DNA from: Megalonaias nervosa
Taxonomy: Eukaryota; Mollusca; Bivalvia; Unionida; Unionidae
NCBI GenBank assembly: GCA_016617855.1
Contig: JAECUM010001876.1
Span: forward strand, 1 to 64,000
Reading direction: 5' to 3'
Length of the DNA: 64,000 bases
Part shown: positions 1 to 9,863 of the stretch, one piece after another
Layout: every line of letters begins with the position of its first letter
How positions within the stretch are numbered: position 1 is the first letter of the stretch
Translations under genes and position numbers: made by a program
Notes under the pieces: generated by a model
What the model was told of the DNA's origin: nothing
Databases searched by the model: none
Seen by the model: only the letters and a program-made list of their open reading frames with translations

Positions 1-1501
1 TCCAACGATGCTGCTATAAACTGAAGACTATCAATAAATCTTAACTTGCCGAGTGTCACAGACATATATACTTTTCAGTGTTATTTGGGATACACTTTAT
101 TTTATCGTTGTTGTTAATTTTCAGACGGTTTTTTGTATCCTTGTTGCCGAATGCCTCAACGATAATATGAGAATCATAACCACAAAAATTGTGAAAGACA
201 ACAGGAACAAAATTTGGTGCAGTATATTATAAATTGCATTTATCATGAGCTGGACCGCGATACTTTCCTGTTACATGACAGTGATCTTTTACTCAGCCTT
301 TAAGCATAAACGCCTGCTCACAAATATGACATGTTTCTGCTGCAGCAAAATCGGCTTCTTGTTTTATTGTCAGCGGTTTCATCGCTGCTGTCTTAGTGAG
401 TAATATCAGGATGAAATCAATCTCATTGATAAGATTTTTCAAAAGCCAAACAGCAGGATCCGCTCCGCGACAAATTTTCATTGATTTTGATTAACGTTTA
501 TCAACAGCACAAACAGCTTTATATGCTACTCCACAAGGAATATGGTCTTGAATTTTTCTTGCCGAAGACTTATCAGGGTTATTTTATCTGCTCCTAGCAC
601 TGGAAGTAAGATAGACTAGAAATCTGTGTAAATAAGAAAAACAACCCACTTTCATCTTGTATCTGTAGTTTGTAAATTGTAATATCTTTTCATCTTTGCC
701 AGGCATATATATCCGCTGTACGTCAGAGCAATACTCGAGCTGTCGATAAGTACTTGCTGAGGCTTATAGCCGTGCAAGCATCTGACACAGAAATATTTCT
801 TTTCTTTATGCTTGTTGTACTGACCTCCGACTAGCCCGTTATTATTTTTTTTATCCACGCATAATGATTTTTATTAAACAATAAATTTATTGTTGTTGTG
901 ATGAAATATTTAGCTTCAAGAACTGAACATAAAATTGTGCTATTATTTTCAGACCCCTGTGCGCGGCAAGCTTGGATTTAATTATTGGCAGAAGTAGATG
1001 ATATAAATTTTGGCAGAGAAATTTACTAGGAAAAGTTGATAATCAAATTTCCAGCTATTATCGAACCCAGCAATTGCAGTTGCAATTTTTGTATGACTGA
1101 TAGCTTTCTGTCGAGAATAAACTTTACTTTGCGATATCGCTCAATTTCAACATCGATATATCTATTGCTTTATATTTATCTAATAGTATGATATCAAAAT
1201 GTTAATGAGAGATTTGAAAATTGCTATGAAATAATGACAAAAAATTTGTATCAGCCTATCATCTCAAACGACTTTGCGAGATGTCAGGAGATGTTTTAGA
1301 CGCATCCGAGATATCATTTGTTTGCTGGCAACGAGCTTGGAGTTGTGATAAACATTCGAACAAAAAACCAGTCCGAGTATTAACGATGATATTCCAGACG
1401 GAATGAGAATTTACAATGTGAATTATCAGGTCGCTGATAGTAACATCGCTAATTTGTCTTTGCAGGACAAATATAAACCACATCCGGTCTGATTTTTGCA
1501 A
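1..1501 (-). pseudogene. Protein-primed-type DNA polymerase B, N-terminal/exonuclease part (truncated by window edge)
   Basis: This is the front part of a Polinton-type family B polymerase, which would replicate the element. On the minus strand 860-650 shows a Cys-containing segment with FCVRCLHGY. From 481 down to about 70 one frame, interrupted by stops, shows CHICEQAF, then DHCHVTGKYRGPAH (a Zn-binding HNH/endoVII-like knuckle seen in these polymerases), then VVFHNFCGYDSH, the exonuclease II type motif with the HNxxGYD signature. A shifted frame at 1-70 reads RFIDSLQF, typical of the next segment. The start is uncertain; an open frame at 1501-1259 may be the N-terminus. The polymerase domain itself lies beyond the left edge. 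Confidence 0.75.
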
Positions 1502-1614
1502 GGCAAATAGCAGAGGAATTATCAGAAATATTAGAACAAAAATATTATTGGAAGTATCATTAATAGTGGATATTTACTGGTAACAGCACGAGGAACTAAA
1601 TCCGACTATGTTAA

Positions 1615-1962
1615 TTAAATCTCACATCGTTTGTTTATGAGGTGTTTCATGGGCCTATCGCTGGCGGTTTAGTAATTGACCACATCAACTGTATTCGAAC
1701 TGACAACCAACTTGAGAATTTAGACCTTGTGTCACAACAAGAAAATATTCATCGTGGTAGAGGAGGTGGTATTAATTTTAGAAAATCTGCTAGACCTATA
1801 ATAGCAAACAACTCTCTCACAGGTGAAGAAATATACTTTTCATCACTCTCATCAGCAGCAAAGCACTTTAACATTGACTCAAAGACAGTAAAATTTGTTG
1901 CTGATGGAGTCTATAAATCTGCTGTATCAAAAACAAATGGGGATAGAACCTTCTTTCAATAG
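1615..1962 (+). CDS. HNH endonuclease with NUMOD-like C-terminal DNA-binding segment (fragment)
   Basis: The frame contains VFHGPIAGGLVIDHINCI followed by DNQLENL, which matches the HNH_3-type homing endonuclease core (His before the G-rich turn, then IDHIN, then N-x-L-x-N-L). The second half (SARPIIANN, TGEEIYFSS, then an AA..F.I segment) looks like a NUMOD1-type helix-turn-helix unit. Such proteins nick or cut DNA and are common in phages and large DNA viruses. The frame opens after a stop at 1612-1614 and has no early ATG, so the N-terminus is missing or lay upstream. It sits between the polymerase remnant and the other element A genes, on the opposite strand. It could be a former free-standing homing gene. 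Confidence 0.75.
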   Translation, partial: LNLTSFVYEVFHGPIAGGLVIDHINCIRTDNQLENLDLVSQQENIHRGRGGGINFRKSARPIIANNSLTGEEIYFSSLSSAAKHFNIDSKTVKFVADGVYKSAVSKTNGDRTFFQ

Positions 1963-2038
1963 GAATCACCTGCTGTTTAAAATATTTGTCATATCGTTGT
2001 TTGTCAGACAGAAATCAAAATAATTGTTTGAAGTTTCC

Positions 2039-2431
2039 TTATCGTATTCGACTAGGATCTTGCCGTACCGACCTCAATATTGCTGAGCAAAATAAATAAA
2101 TGTTCTCGTTCTACTTCACAACGTTGCTGTCACCGCGAAATAAGTTCTTATATTCACCACATTAGCTCGAGTAACAAATCTATCAAACATCTAAATAATC
2201 AAGACAAATTTGCTGTTTAGAGATAAATTTTTCAGAAAGTTCTGATATTTTCCCTTGTCAAACAACAGTGGGCTCATTTTATAACAGTATCCCTGTCATA
2301 TCGAACAAATATTTTATTATATTTCTCAAGTTCTGATACCTCACAATCTGTAGTAGCACATTAAACGCAGAGTAAGGATCATATTTAACGATAAAATTCG
2401 TATATTTTTGTTCCGTTTTTTCATTGCTCAT
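2039..2431 (-). pseudogene. Unrecognised coding remnant
   Basis: From an ATG at 2431 the minus strand reads about 50 codons without a stop (beginning MSNEKTEQKYTNF) and continues in the same frame to 2039 with four or five stops. The amino-acid make-up looks protein-like rather than random. I do not recognise the family. Its position inside element A, between the HNH gene and the integrase end, suggests an accessory gene of the element. Confidence 0.4.
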
Positions 2432-2547
2432 AAATAAGGTTGACAGCGTCGAATAACAGATTCATATTTAAGATTTAGCTCTGACGATGCTTCTTATTTA
2501 ATCTGACGTTTTATTACAGTAATTAGATAAAAAGTCCTATGAATATA

Positions 2548-3144
2548 ATGTCTCAAATAACTTTGTTGTTCGCGAAAAGGTTATCAGATCTTTACTCTGA
2601 TCTCGATCGTGATACTGTAGAGTGTAAGCACTCCTAGTGTGAATTAAATCAGGATTCGAAGAATCCAAATACTGTTAACAGTCAAAATGCAAAGCATCAG
2701 GATTCGAAGAATCAAGATGCAAAGCTCCTCGAGTTTGATCTAGAAACGTATCTATTTCATGTCGTCGAGGATAAAGTTGCTGATGAACTAGTTATAATAC
2801 CTCAAGATGAACAAGTTTATGTAGCAGCAAAATCACGGTATAATGTAAAATATCACCTCGCTAAAAAGATTAAAAATTTTAATTTTACTATCTCTAAGGA
2901 TCAGATATTTTGGGAGTTGTTAAAGCCGTTCATGAATCGTGGACAGCTAGAAGTTTATGGTCGTTAAAAATATAAAATTTGATTTTCTATTAGTTAAGAT
3001 TTTTAACCTGATGGGAGAGTGCGAATACTCCGCGCTAACAACAACACGAAGACAATATTTGATATCCTTATGCAGGCCAGTGAAATGTAAGTCTGTCCTT
3101 TTGAAATACGAAAAGATTTACAATGACTGGATTGATAGCGATTA
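2548..3144 (+). pseudogene. Unrecognised charged protein of element A, broken
   Basis: An ATG at 2548 opens a frame with one stop (TAG at 2635-2637) that runs to 2967. A second frame from 2957 to 3144 continues in the same coding style (ending KYEKIYNDWIDSD). The segment at 2650-2740 contains the near repeat QDSKN twice. The rest is rich in Lys, Asp and Asn with no clear motif. It converges tail to tail with the integrase, whose stop is at 3142. Function unknown. Confidence 0.45.
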
Positions 3145-4000
3145 AAGAATTTTGAGATCACTAGTTGGTATCCAGCTATTAAAACTGTAACTATAACCTC
3201 TCCATTTAATCAAACTTCGATTACCTTTTCTTGCTATTACTCGCTCGATGACGCATATATCCTGCTCTGTCCGCTGCAGCTCCTGTTCGTAGAAACTGCC
3301 AATAATTTTTTCTCCGGGATTATTATTGCGGGCCATATCTTTCAGTCTATACATAACAGGTATTGTTGTTAAAATTTTATCCACACCAAATATTTCCTCG
3401 GACCAATTTGGAGTAAATCCATTTTCGAATGTTTTCTTTACAAACGAAATTCTAACACGATCACCGACTTCAAATTTGTGTCTTCGGTATATATTCTTAT
3501 TCACCAGTATTGGATTTAACTGCTTCGTTGGGCGACAATCGAAGTGTTATTTGTTATTGTAATCTAATACAATCTTTGGCAGATCATCAATATATCTGTC
3601 GGTGTTTTTAGCTGTGAGTTGCTAGTAGATCTTTTCTCTTAAGGTGCGATTAAATCTCTCGACAATAACACTTTTACTTTCATTTCCATTGACGTACTTG
3701 ATCATGTTATTTTGTTCCATAAACTGTTCGAATTGCCTCCGCTCCGTGATCAGTCCAACTTTTATTTGGTTTTCTTTCTGTGTTGATAATATCTCTTAAC
3801 GCGTTAGTTATAGTTTTTCATGTTTTATCTGTAACATATACACTAAACGGGTATTTACTAAAAATAACTACGTTCATCGGGTACCTTTTGTTGTTGTTGT
3901 ACTGTGCAATGCTTGACAAATCAGCAAGTTCTATCGCCCAAATGTCATCAACTGCGTTGGAGACGACCTTTCGTAGAGGAAATTTGTTTGGGGGTTTGTG
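3142..4000 (-). pseudogene. Polinton integrase (DDE/rve fold) with C-terminal chromodomain
   Basis: This is a retroviral-type integrase that would insert the element into the host chromosome. The first catalytic Asp lies in DDIWAIELADLSS (about 3930). After a frameshift near 3820 the frame reads KSVIVERFNRTLREK, with the catalytic Glu in VERFNRT (about 3660). A C-terminal SH3-like segment (VGDRVRISF) follows, and then a chromodomain (VIERVIARKG..LIKWRGYSYSFNSWIP). In-frame stops lie at 3622-3624 and 3547-3549. The last 120 codons (3504-3142) are fully open. The chromodomain would guide insertion toward methylated histones. The architecture matches the protein often annotated as transposon-derived F54H12.3. 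Confidence 0.88.
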
Positions 4001-4062
4001 CATTTGAGACGAGACCGTCTCCAGTGAAAGTACATCTCCGAGTCGGGGTTGAGGCGCATACT

Positions 4063-4372
4063 CCTTACCAAGTCCAAGTTTATATTTTGTTCCAATAATA
4101 CCTTGCACTAGTTTACGATCAATTCTCTCTCGTCTTCCTTTCGGTTGCATATCTCGAAGCTCATCAAGCATAACACGATCACAACCAGGTTTATGGTTTT
4201 CGTTGTCACGGTAACATATGTCATGATGCATTGCATATGCATCGACCTAATTATAAGGTTCTTGCCCTGGAATTGGGTTGTCATTTTCATCAAGTTGTTT
4301 ATCAAGCGGGTTCCATGGACCAGTTTATTTATGAAATGGCAATGTTCATCCTTTGCTGGGTTTAGGCTATTT
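4063..4372 (-). pseudogene. Phospholipase A2-like domain (parvovirus VP1u type) fused in frame to the integrase
   Basis: Read on the minus strand, one frame gives GPWNPLDKQLDENDNPIPGQ, and a following frame gives VDAYAMHHDICYRDN. The HD..Y pair is the catalytic signature of secreted-type PLA2, and the upstream GPxNPLD is its Ca-binding-loop-like segment. The helix CDRVMLDEL and the basic GRRERIDRKLVQGIIG follow. In parvoviruses this fold breaches endosomal membranes. Here the open frame 4231-3818 runs from the PLA2-like part straight into the integrase without a stop. One frameshift near 4240 breaks the N-terminal side. Confidence 0.8.
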
Positions 4373-4377
4373 GCCAA

Positions 4378-4494
4378 TTAACTTGCGAATCCGATTACAG
4401 TTCGCTGATTACAACACTGACAGTAAGTTATTATTTTACCCTGCTCTACGCACAGATCGTAGTCAGCTTCACATTGACATGAAATGTTCTGCAT
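4378..4494 (-). CDS. Small cysteine-rich ORF of element A
   Basis: An ATG at 4494 opens 38 codons starting MQNISCQCEADYDLCVEQG and containing YCQCCNQRT. The CxC and CxCC spacing suggests a metal-binding peptide. It lies just upstream of the PLA2/integrase and downstream of the protease, all on the minus strand. It is a complete frame ending at a TAA. The frame also reads upstream through about 60 codons with a few stops, so it may be the tail of a longer decayed gene. Family unknown. Confidence 0.4.
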   Translation of the reverse strand: MQNISCQCEADYDLCVEQGKIITYCQCCNQRTVIGFAS

Positions 4495-4724
4495 TTTTAT
4501 TATTATTTAATCGTCGACTAAAATAACATCAGGAATTCTTTGCGTTCCATGATCTCCAGTTAGTGAGTCATGTTTAAGAAACATACTCTATTTTCTGCCA
4601 CTGGTAGCACAAATACTTTTAGGCATTAGTCTTTTATTCTTAGTTGTTTCCGTAGTTTCATTTGTATTTTCCGTTTTTCATCTGCACTTGAGGCAATACG
4701 TTTTTTTAAAAATATATTTGCTTG

Positions 4725-5200
4725 TTAGATAAAATGTATAATAGCTATGTTATCGTTTTCCAAGCCTGGTTTAGGTGTAAACTGCAATATAAATTTCAGA
4801 AAATCACCCGCTGAGTGCTTGGGGTGCTCTGCACCCTCACTCTGCACTTGCGTCCCGGGTGCTTGCACGTGGGCCATCTGTTTGATAAACATGACACAAT
4901 AATATCTACAAACTGCAGTTCCAACTGGCTGAATTTGATTGAGTAATTGACTTTTTTGGTATTATTTAGATGCAAAACGTACTATTTGATAACATCACTC
5001 GGAGGTAGACCCAACGAATCAAAGTAGTTGTTGTTGTAAAGCTCTACCCAATGTGTACCAGATCCATCATTACAACTTTTGACTATTTATTGCACAACTT
5101 CGCCAGCAAGCTGGTGGTTGATACTAACTCGTCTTTAGAAAATACTAATTGAAATCCGTTGATATATTTCAGTTTATATAGAATCTCAAAGTTGTTTAAC
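4725..5200 (-). pseudogene. Adenovirus-type cysteine protease (Polinton PRO)
   Basis: This is the maturation protease that would cut capsid precursors. The minus strand shows SCNDGSGTHWVELYNN (catalytic His in GTHW), then YFDSLGLPPSD (the acidic residue in FDSLG), then in a shifted frame NQIQPVGTAVCRYYC, with the Gln and the catalytic Cys. The tail SAGDFLKFILQFTPKPG ends at a stop at 4725. Catalytic residues are all recognisable, yet frameshifts near 4910 and 5070 and stops prevent translation as one protein. It follows directly after the pVI-like gene, which fits the usual capsid-maturation cluster. Confidence 0.82.
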
Positions 5201-5204
5201 GGAG

Positions 5205-5790
5205 CTACCTCCTGGTTCTGGGTAGCATTAGTCCTCTCCCAAGTCCTATCCCCAACAGATTGGGAAGTAAACTTCCCCCTATTCCTGCTAGCAACGGTAC
5301 TATGAATCTGCCTTGTTTTGTCTTTGGGCCGCTGTGCGTCCTCTTTTTGTTTAGTTGCTTTACGTTTCGTTGCCGTTTTACTTTTCCGTGTTTCAGGCGT
5401 TGTTTATTACTGTTGTTAGATAAAAGTGAAATGCTTCGCATTTTACACAAGTTGTTTGATTCCGTCACCGTACACAGCCTTTTTTGTTGCACTTGTTATG
5501 GCACCTGATGCTGCAGCTACTCCTAATATTCCTAGTACTGGCAATAATTTCGGTAGTACCGTTTCTGCAATTGTTGCTAGTTCAGGTCCCAGAAATCCTC
5601 CCCGGATCGCTTGCGATCTGATCATTGCAGTTATCTGTGCTGCTGGTAAATTCAAAACAATGGCTTGCGTTGATGTAGTTTATTGATTTGCCTTTGTGTT
5701 GGCATCAGTTTTGCTGACAGAACGCATTGCGTTCCGAAATCTATCTTCAGTGAAACCGACTGTCGTTTAACCATAGCTTGTGTTAGTTTT
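5205..5790 (-). pseudogene. pVI-like amphipathic minor capsid peptide
   Basis: The front part reads NLPAAQITAMIRSQAIRGG, and a hydrophobic helix rich in Gly/Ala/Leu follows (positions about 5600-5450). After a frameshift the tail (5492-5205) is strongly basic with a second GIGGSLLPNLLGIGLG helix. Polintons carry such proteins next to capsid genes, where they resemble adenovirus pVI/pX membrane-active peptides. Upstream codons to about 5790 (RFRNAMRSVSKTD) stay in the same frame with one stop. The function is inferred from composition and location. Confidence 0.65.
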
Positions 5791-5843
5791 TTTTAACTTT
5801 CTGCCTTTTGTCTGATAATATTTTATCGCTCACGCCCATGTGT

Positions 5844-6856
5844 TTACACTTGGATGGTCATTCTACCTTTAATAGAATCGATTATAATGAATCTATCAGA
5901 TACAATTAGCGCATAAGCGTAATAATTAAACCGCTTCTGGAATCCCTCCCAGTGTCCATATAACCTCAATCTCACAAGTTGATCCAATAGCTAGTTAGCT
6001 ATGCTTACTGACGTCAAAGTGAAATATCAGATAAAGTAACCTAAACTCTTCGACTGAAATTTGAGATCCGCTATCAGCATCCTGATATTTTTGCATAGCA
6101 TCCATCAGGTACATGTAAGCACGATATACATTTCTATGTGCGTCAGCTGCAAAATTAAATTCGATTGCTTGTTCAGGATATCGTTTAGAATTTATTCTAA
6201 CAAATATTTGTTTGACATTTGCATTGTCGAAAACTGAATTGTTTTGCTCTTGACTATCACGTCGGTTTTGTCGCTGAAAGACGATACATACATAGTTATA
6301 ACATATAATATACAAAAGAAATTAATAAATAATCACATACCTCTATAGATAAAGATGCGCAAGTCCTTAAGTAGACTGCTCACTGACAAGACGTTCCGTA
6401 ATGTAAAGATTTCGTTCTACGGTGAGGTATTTATACGTAGACAATATAGTCCTACATCGTCTGTGCACTGGATGAATATCGGTTTTTCCCATCGAAAGCA
6501 CTTCGCATGTGCGGCATAGGCTGAACCGAACTCACTGATTCGAAATATTTGTACAATATACTTAAATCACCCTCGGGTATCGTTGTACACAGAAAACGAA
6601 ACCCGAGTACATGTATTTAATAAATAAAGGGATCTATTCCGTGACAGGTGGATTAGCAGTCGTTCGGATTCTACCTCACATTTCAAGTACGGCTTTGTGT
6701 GGCAGCAGAAACACATCTTCGTCACGTGCGTTAAAGGTTCGTATGCAAATCTTATCAGGCTTTTTTGAAGCTTCGTCAAGATATTCAACATGCTCCAATT
6801 CTTTTGTTGAGTTATCTACTGTTATTTCCTCGTTAATGTCAAGGTAGGTTTATAGA
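5844..6856 (-). pseudogene. Double-jelly-roll major capsid protein, hexon-like lineage, with internal loss
   Basis: This is the shell-forming protein. The N-terminal part (6856-6560) reads KICIRTFNARDEDVFLLPHK and AVLEM, with two stops. The C-terminal part (6315-5990) reads FQRQNRRDSQEQNNSVFDN, then VFVRINSKRYPEQ, RAYMYLMDAMQKY and FHFDVSKHS. A shifted frame ends with YALIVSDRFIIIDS and a stop at 5844. These blocks are in the order found in Polinton capsid proteins. The usual length is 400-550 residues; only about 330 codons remain, so a middle piece is lost or scrambled around 6320-6560. This lineage is different from the capsid protein of element D. Confidence 0.82.
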
Positions 6857-7009
6857 CATTTTTTATTTGTAATTGTTAGATAAAATCGCAAATCGCTTTG
6901 CGATTTGAGATTGTAAAAGCAATCCACTAAAACGCCGCAATATCTGGACGTGGTCTACATTTAGTTACTAATTTTCTAATAATTTCTTCGCCGGACGGAG
7001 ATTATCAGT

Positions 7010-7325
7010 TTATTTTTATCAACGTCGTAGCTATTTCTGATGTTGGTGCTATTTCAGAAATTACTTGTTTTATGTCACTATCGCTAACGATAGGTGGAGT
7101 TGCAAGCACTCAGCCCTTAATTTCATCAGGAAGCGTTTGTCCAACTGCAGTGCCCACTGCAGATACGGCTACTTTGGCAAAAGCATTTGATGCGTCTAAC
7201 GCGATAGGTTCTATTTTATTTGTAATTCCGGGTACATTTGCAACTATTTTAGAGAATATATTTCCAAAGAAACCTCCTACAATTTGTTTACGATAAATTT
7301 TTCGTTGTTTCATTTTGTTATACAA
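7010..7325 (-). pseudogene. Small GGFFG-type hydrophobic protein of element A
   Basis: The frame begins MYNKMKQRKIYRKQIVGGFF: a basic head followed by a GGFFGNIFSKIV helix, then an Ala/Val-rich helix (NAFAKVAVSAVGTAVG). One stop at about 7110 separates a plausible tail (DIKQVISEIAPTSEIATT) to about 7010. The basic head plus glycine-led amphipathic helix resembles minor core or membrane-active peptides of Polintons. It sits between the capsid and penton-like genes. Confidence 0.5.
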
Positions 7326-7359
7326 ACTGCCTGATAAAATTTATCCCGGTGAGCAGAGA

Positions 7360-8140
7360 TCACTCCATCAACTTGGACCTCAAGTGCAGAGAATATGTTA
7401 AAATTTCGTTATTGAGATTTATCTGCCGGCCGGATTGGTCAGTCAGTGTCATTGTGATAGAAGATATTTGATTTTCGACACCAACAGGATAGTAGATTAT
7501 TTGTTGTGGAGTTACTTGCATCAGCGAACCTGATGGAACATCAGGAGTAAAACAATACATAGTTTGTCCTTGGCTACCTCGTGCTAAATATGATCCAGTT
7601 GCATTCGAGCAGTTTACTAAAATCGTATTTACATCTGTGACGTTGACAGCTGATTCACTGTCATACCGTATTGTTGCAACTGTTGCAGATTCATACTGTT
7701 GTTTATTAAATCCGAGTAATGGTCAGATTGTATCTTGTTTGCTGAGACTGATGAACAAGTTATCTTTTAGTATTATTCTTGATCGTAACGTATTATAGTT
7801 TGGAACGAGCTCAAAATTATCTGATGAAATACCACTGCTGCTAGCAGTTACAAGATATTTTATTGTTTTTTGAATCTGTAACGTTGTAAGCGCCTTCAAG
7901 TATCTGATCAGAATTCCATATGATAACACCTCCTGTTCTAACTCCGAATTTAACATCATCATTCAAGGTAGTCTTAACATTTGCCATTGAGTGCCAGACA
8001 GTAGATGACACTAGTCCTATTTCGTATTGATTATCGCTGTTAAGTTCGACTGGTGTATTATAAAGTACAGAAAAGTTTGCGCTGTTTGACTTTGTCTGAA
8101 ATGAGTTGAGTAACAGTGGCATCGACGGCATTTTTATCAT
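7360..8140 (-). pseudogene. Penton-like (minor capsid, jelly-roll type) protein
   Basis: It starts at the ATG at 8140 with MIKMPSMPLLLNSFQTKSNS, then YNTPVELNSDNQYEIGLVSS, the typical front strand pair of these proteins. A shifted frame covers 7723-7360 with VNTILVNCSNATGSYL, MYCFTPDVPSG, and a C-terminal ISSITMTLTDQSGRQINLNN closing strand. The end SLHLRSK matches the VKLHFRK end of the corresponding protein in element D. Frameshifts lie near 7850 and 7720. It probably formed the capsid vertex or a minor capsid unit. Confidence 0.72.
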
Positions 8141-8219
8141 TAATTCGCAGATAAAACCTCATCGAGGATTGTGTTAGCGGATTAAATCACTGTGTAGCAC
8201 ATAAATATTCATCTGTCGT

Positions 8220-9358
8220 TAAAGACGCGTTCGATTTCTGTGCTCACGTTTCAGCTTTTTTAGGTGATATAAGAAGTATTAGTCGATCAACTATTTCAGC
8301 GTTAAAGATTTTGATTCCATGACCAACGAACTGTGAAGGTATGAGTGATTCATCTGAATCAGATGATTTATCTTGTTGCTTGACCTCGACGTAGATCTTG
8401 CTGAGATTATTATTAAACTTATCTAAGAGGTTTTTTTTTCTTTTTCTAAACTTACAGGTCTTGCCTCAATCAGAACACTGAAATAGAGATTTTTCAATGG
8501 TCTACCTTTTTTGCTGTACCTGTGTATTGTCTCTAAGATATCATGTGCTAGAAAACCATTTCCATAGGTGATCTGAAGAACAGTAATAGTTTTGTTAAAA
8601 TTCTTATCATCAGTTAACTCGACAGTTTTTCTTTTTGATCATTAATGAAGTTATCATATATTTTAATTCCCTGATGTGAACAACAAGTTTTGATCTAACA
8701 TCATCATACTCACTATTGCTCCACTCTCTCACTATTGACAAATAGGGATTTTTTTATATTACTATTTTCCAGAAAGTTTATTAAGTATCTGGGATCTATA
8801 TTTTCATACGTTTTAATGATTTCTTTTACATGTCTGACTCGTAAAATAAACACGTCAGGATCTTTAGATAACACCTCCTGTAACTTCATCAACTTTTTTT
8901 GCAAGTTTAGCTTGTCTCGATGTGACGAACCCAGTTTGTTTTAAACTATCATCAGATAATTGTTTTGCTTTTTTATAACATCAAGTTCAGAGGACGTTTT
9001 TGTAATGATATCTTCGCCAACTTTCTTTGTCCCTCTTCGAGGAAGCCTTTTAATCCTTTTTCTTTTAACTTTTCAATATCCTCTGGTGATACTTTATCAA
9101 CACCGGGTTGCGTTCCAAGCACAGACTCGGTGATCGGGTTTAAAAAGTCTTGCTGGGTTTTTTTTCGGTTTGTTGTTGCCCGCAACGTTCTTCCTCAACT
9201 TTCTTCTTAAATGCATCTCTCGTTGCAACAAGTTTCTTTAGAACCTCTGTTAGTTTCGCGTCTACTTTTATAAGTATCTGTTAGATTAATTTTCACAATC
9301 TAAAATCTTGTCTATTCCACATCTAACCATGTGATTTAGATCTCGTGCTATTTTATCA
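8220..9358 (-). pseudogene. Unrecognised element A protein(s) with coiled-coil-like region
   Basis: Coding-like stretches in changing frames fill this interval. DKIARDLNHMVRCGIDKILD directly follows the ATPase stop. PEDIEKLKEKGLKGFLEEGQ lies at about 9100, RQAKLAKKVDEVTGGVI at about 8900, KTITVLQITYGNGFLAHDIL at about 8570, and KIYVEVKQQDKSSDSDESLI at about 8370. Lys/Glu heptads suggest coiled coil. It may be one gene or two. Its place between packaging ATPase and penton-like gene is usual for accessory structural genes. I do not recognise the family. Confidence 0.5.
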
Positions 9359-9360
9359 AA

Positions 9361-9846
9361 TTAAAAGAAATTGTACTTTCCTTGGCCAGTTGCTTCGTGA
9401 TAAAGTTCTGCAAATTTATCTTTTGATACATCTCCACACTGTTCTCGCGCTCTATTTTGTACGTCAATGTCTAGTCCAGTGAATGAAACAAAACAACCTC
9501 TATTTCGCCTGATAATTCGATAGACGCTATAAACATCCTGTGCCAGATAAACTGCATTATATTTTCTGTTGCGCGACTGTGAAAAGTAAGATTGTATCTT
9601 ATCCGTCTCAGCATTGCTTAGCGGAATGTCATCAAATACAATTATTTTATGCTTGTCAGAATCTAGCTCGATAACAGGAATAAGATCTTCAGGTTGTTTT
9701 ATGATAAAAATATCATCACCAGCGCAAAGTTCATTTTTTAGTTTTTCGTTATACTCACTAAGCAGCTCGTCTTTATTATGCTGTGGATTTATAGTGTAAA
9801 TATAAACTCGATCGTAGCTGAAGAGGTAGATAAGTAAAAGATTCAT
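9361..9846 (-). pseudogene. Packaging ATPase (A32/FtsK-HerA type), C-terminal two thirds
   Basis: This 161-codon frame contains HKIIVFDDIPLSNAETDKI, a Walker B strand ending in DD, and then YNAVYLAQDVYSVYRIIRRN, which fits the sensor strand (the equivalent in element D is VIYITQNLF) and the basic segment after it. The family pumps DNA into capsids. The Walker A loop is absent, because the frame starts just short of where the P-loop should be and the fibre-like gene begins 18 bases beyond on the other strand. The N-terminal third therefore appears to have been lost at this junction, which makes the protein inactive. Confidence 0.78.
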
Positions 9847-9863
9847 CAGCAGGTTATAATAAG

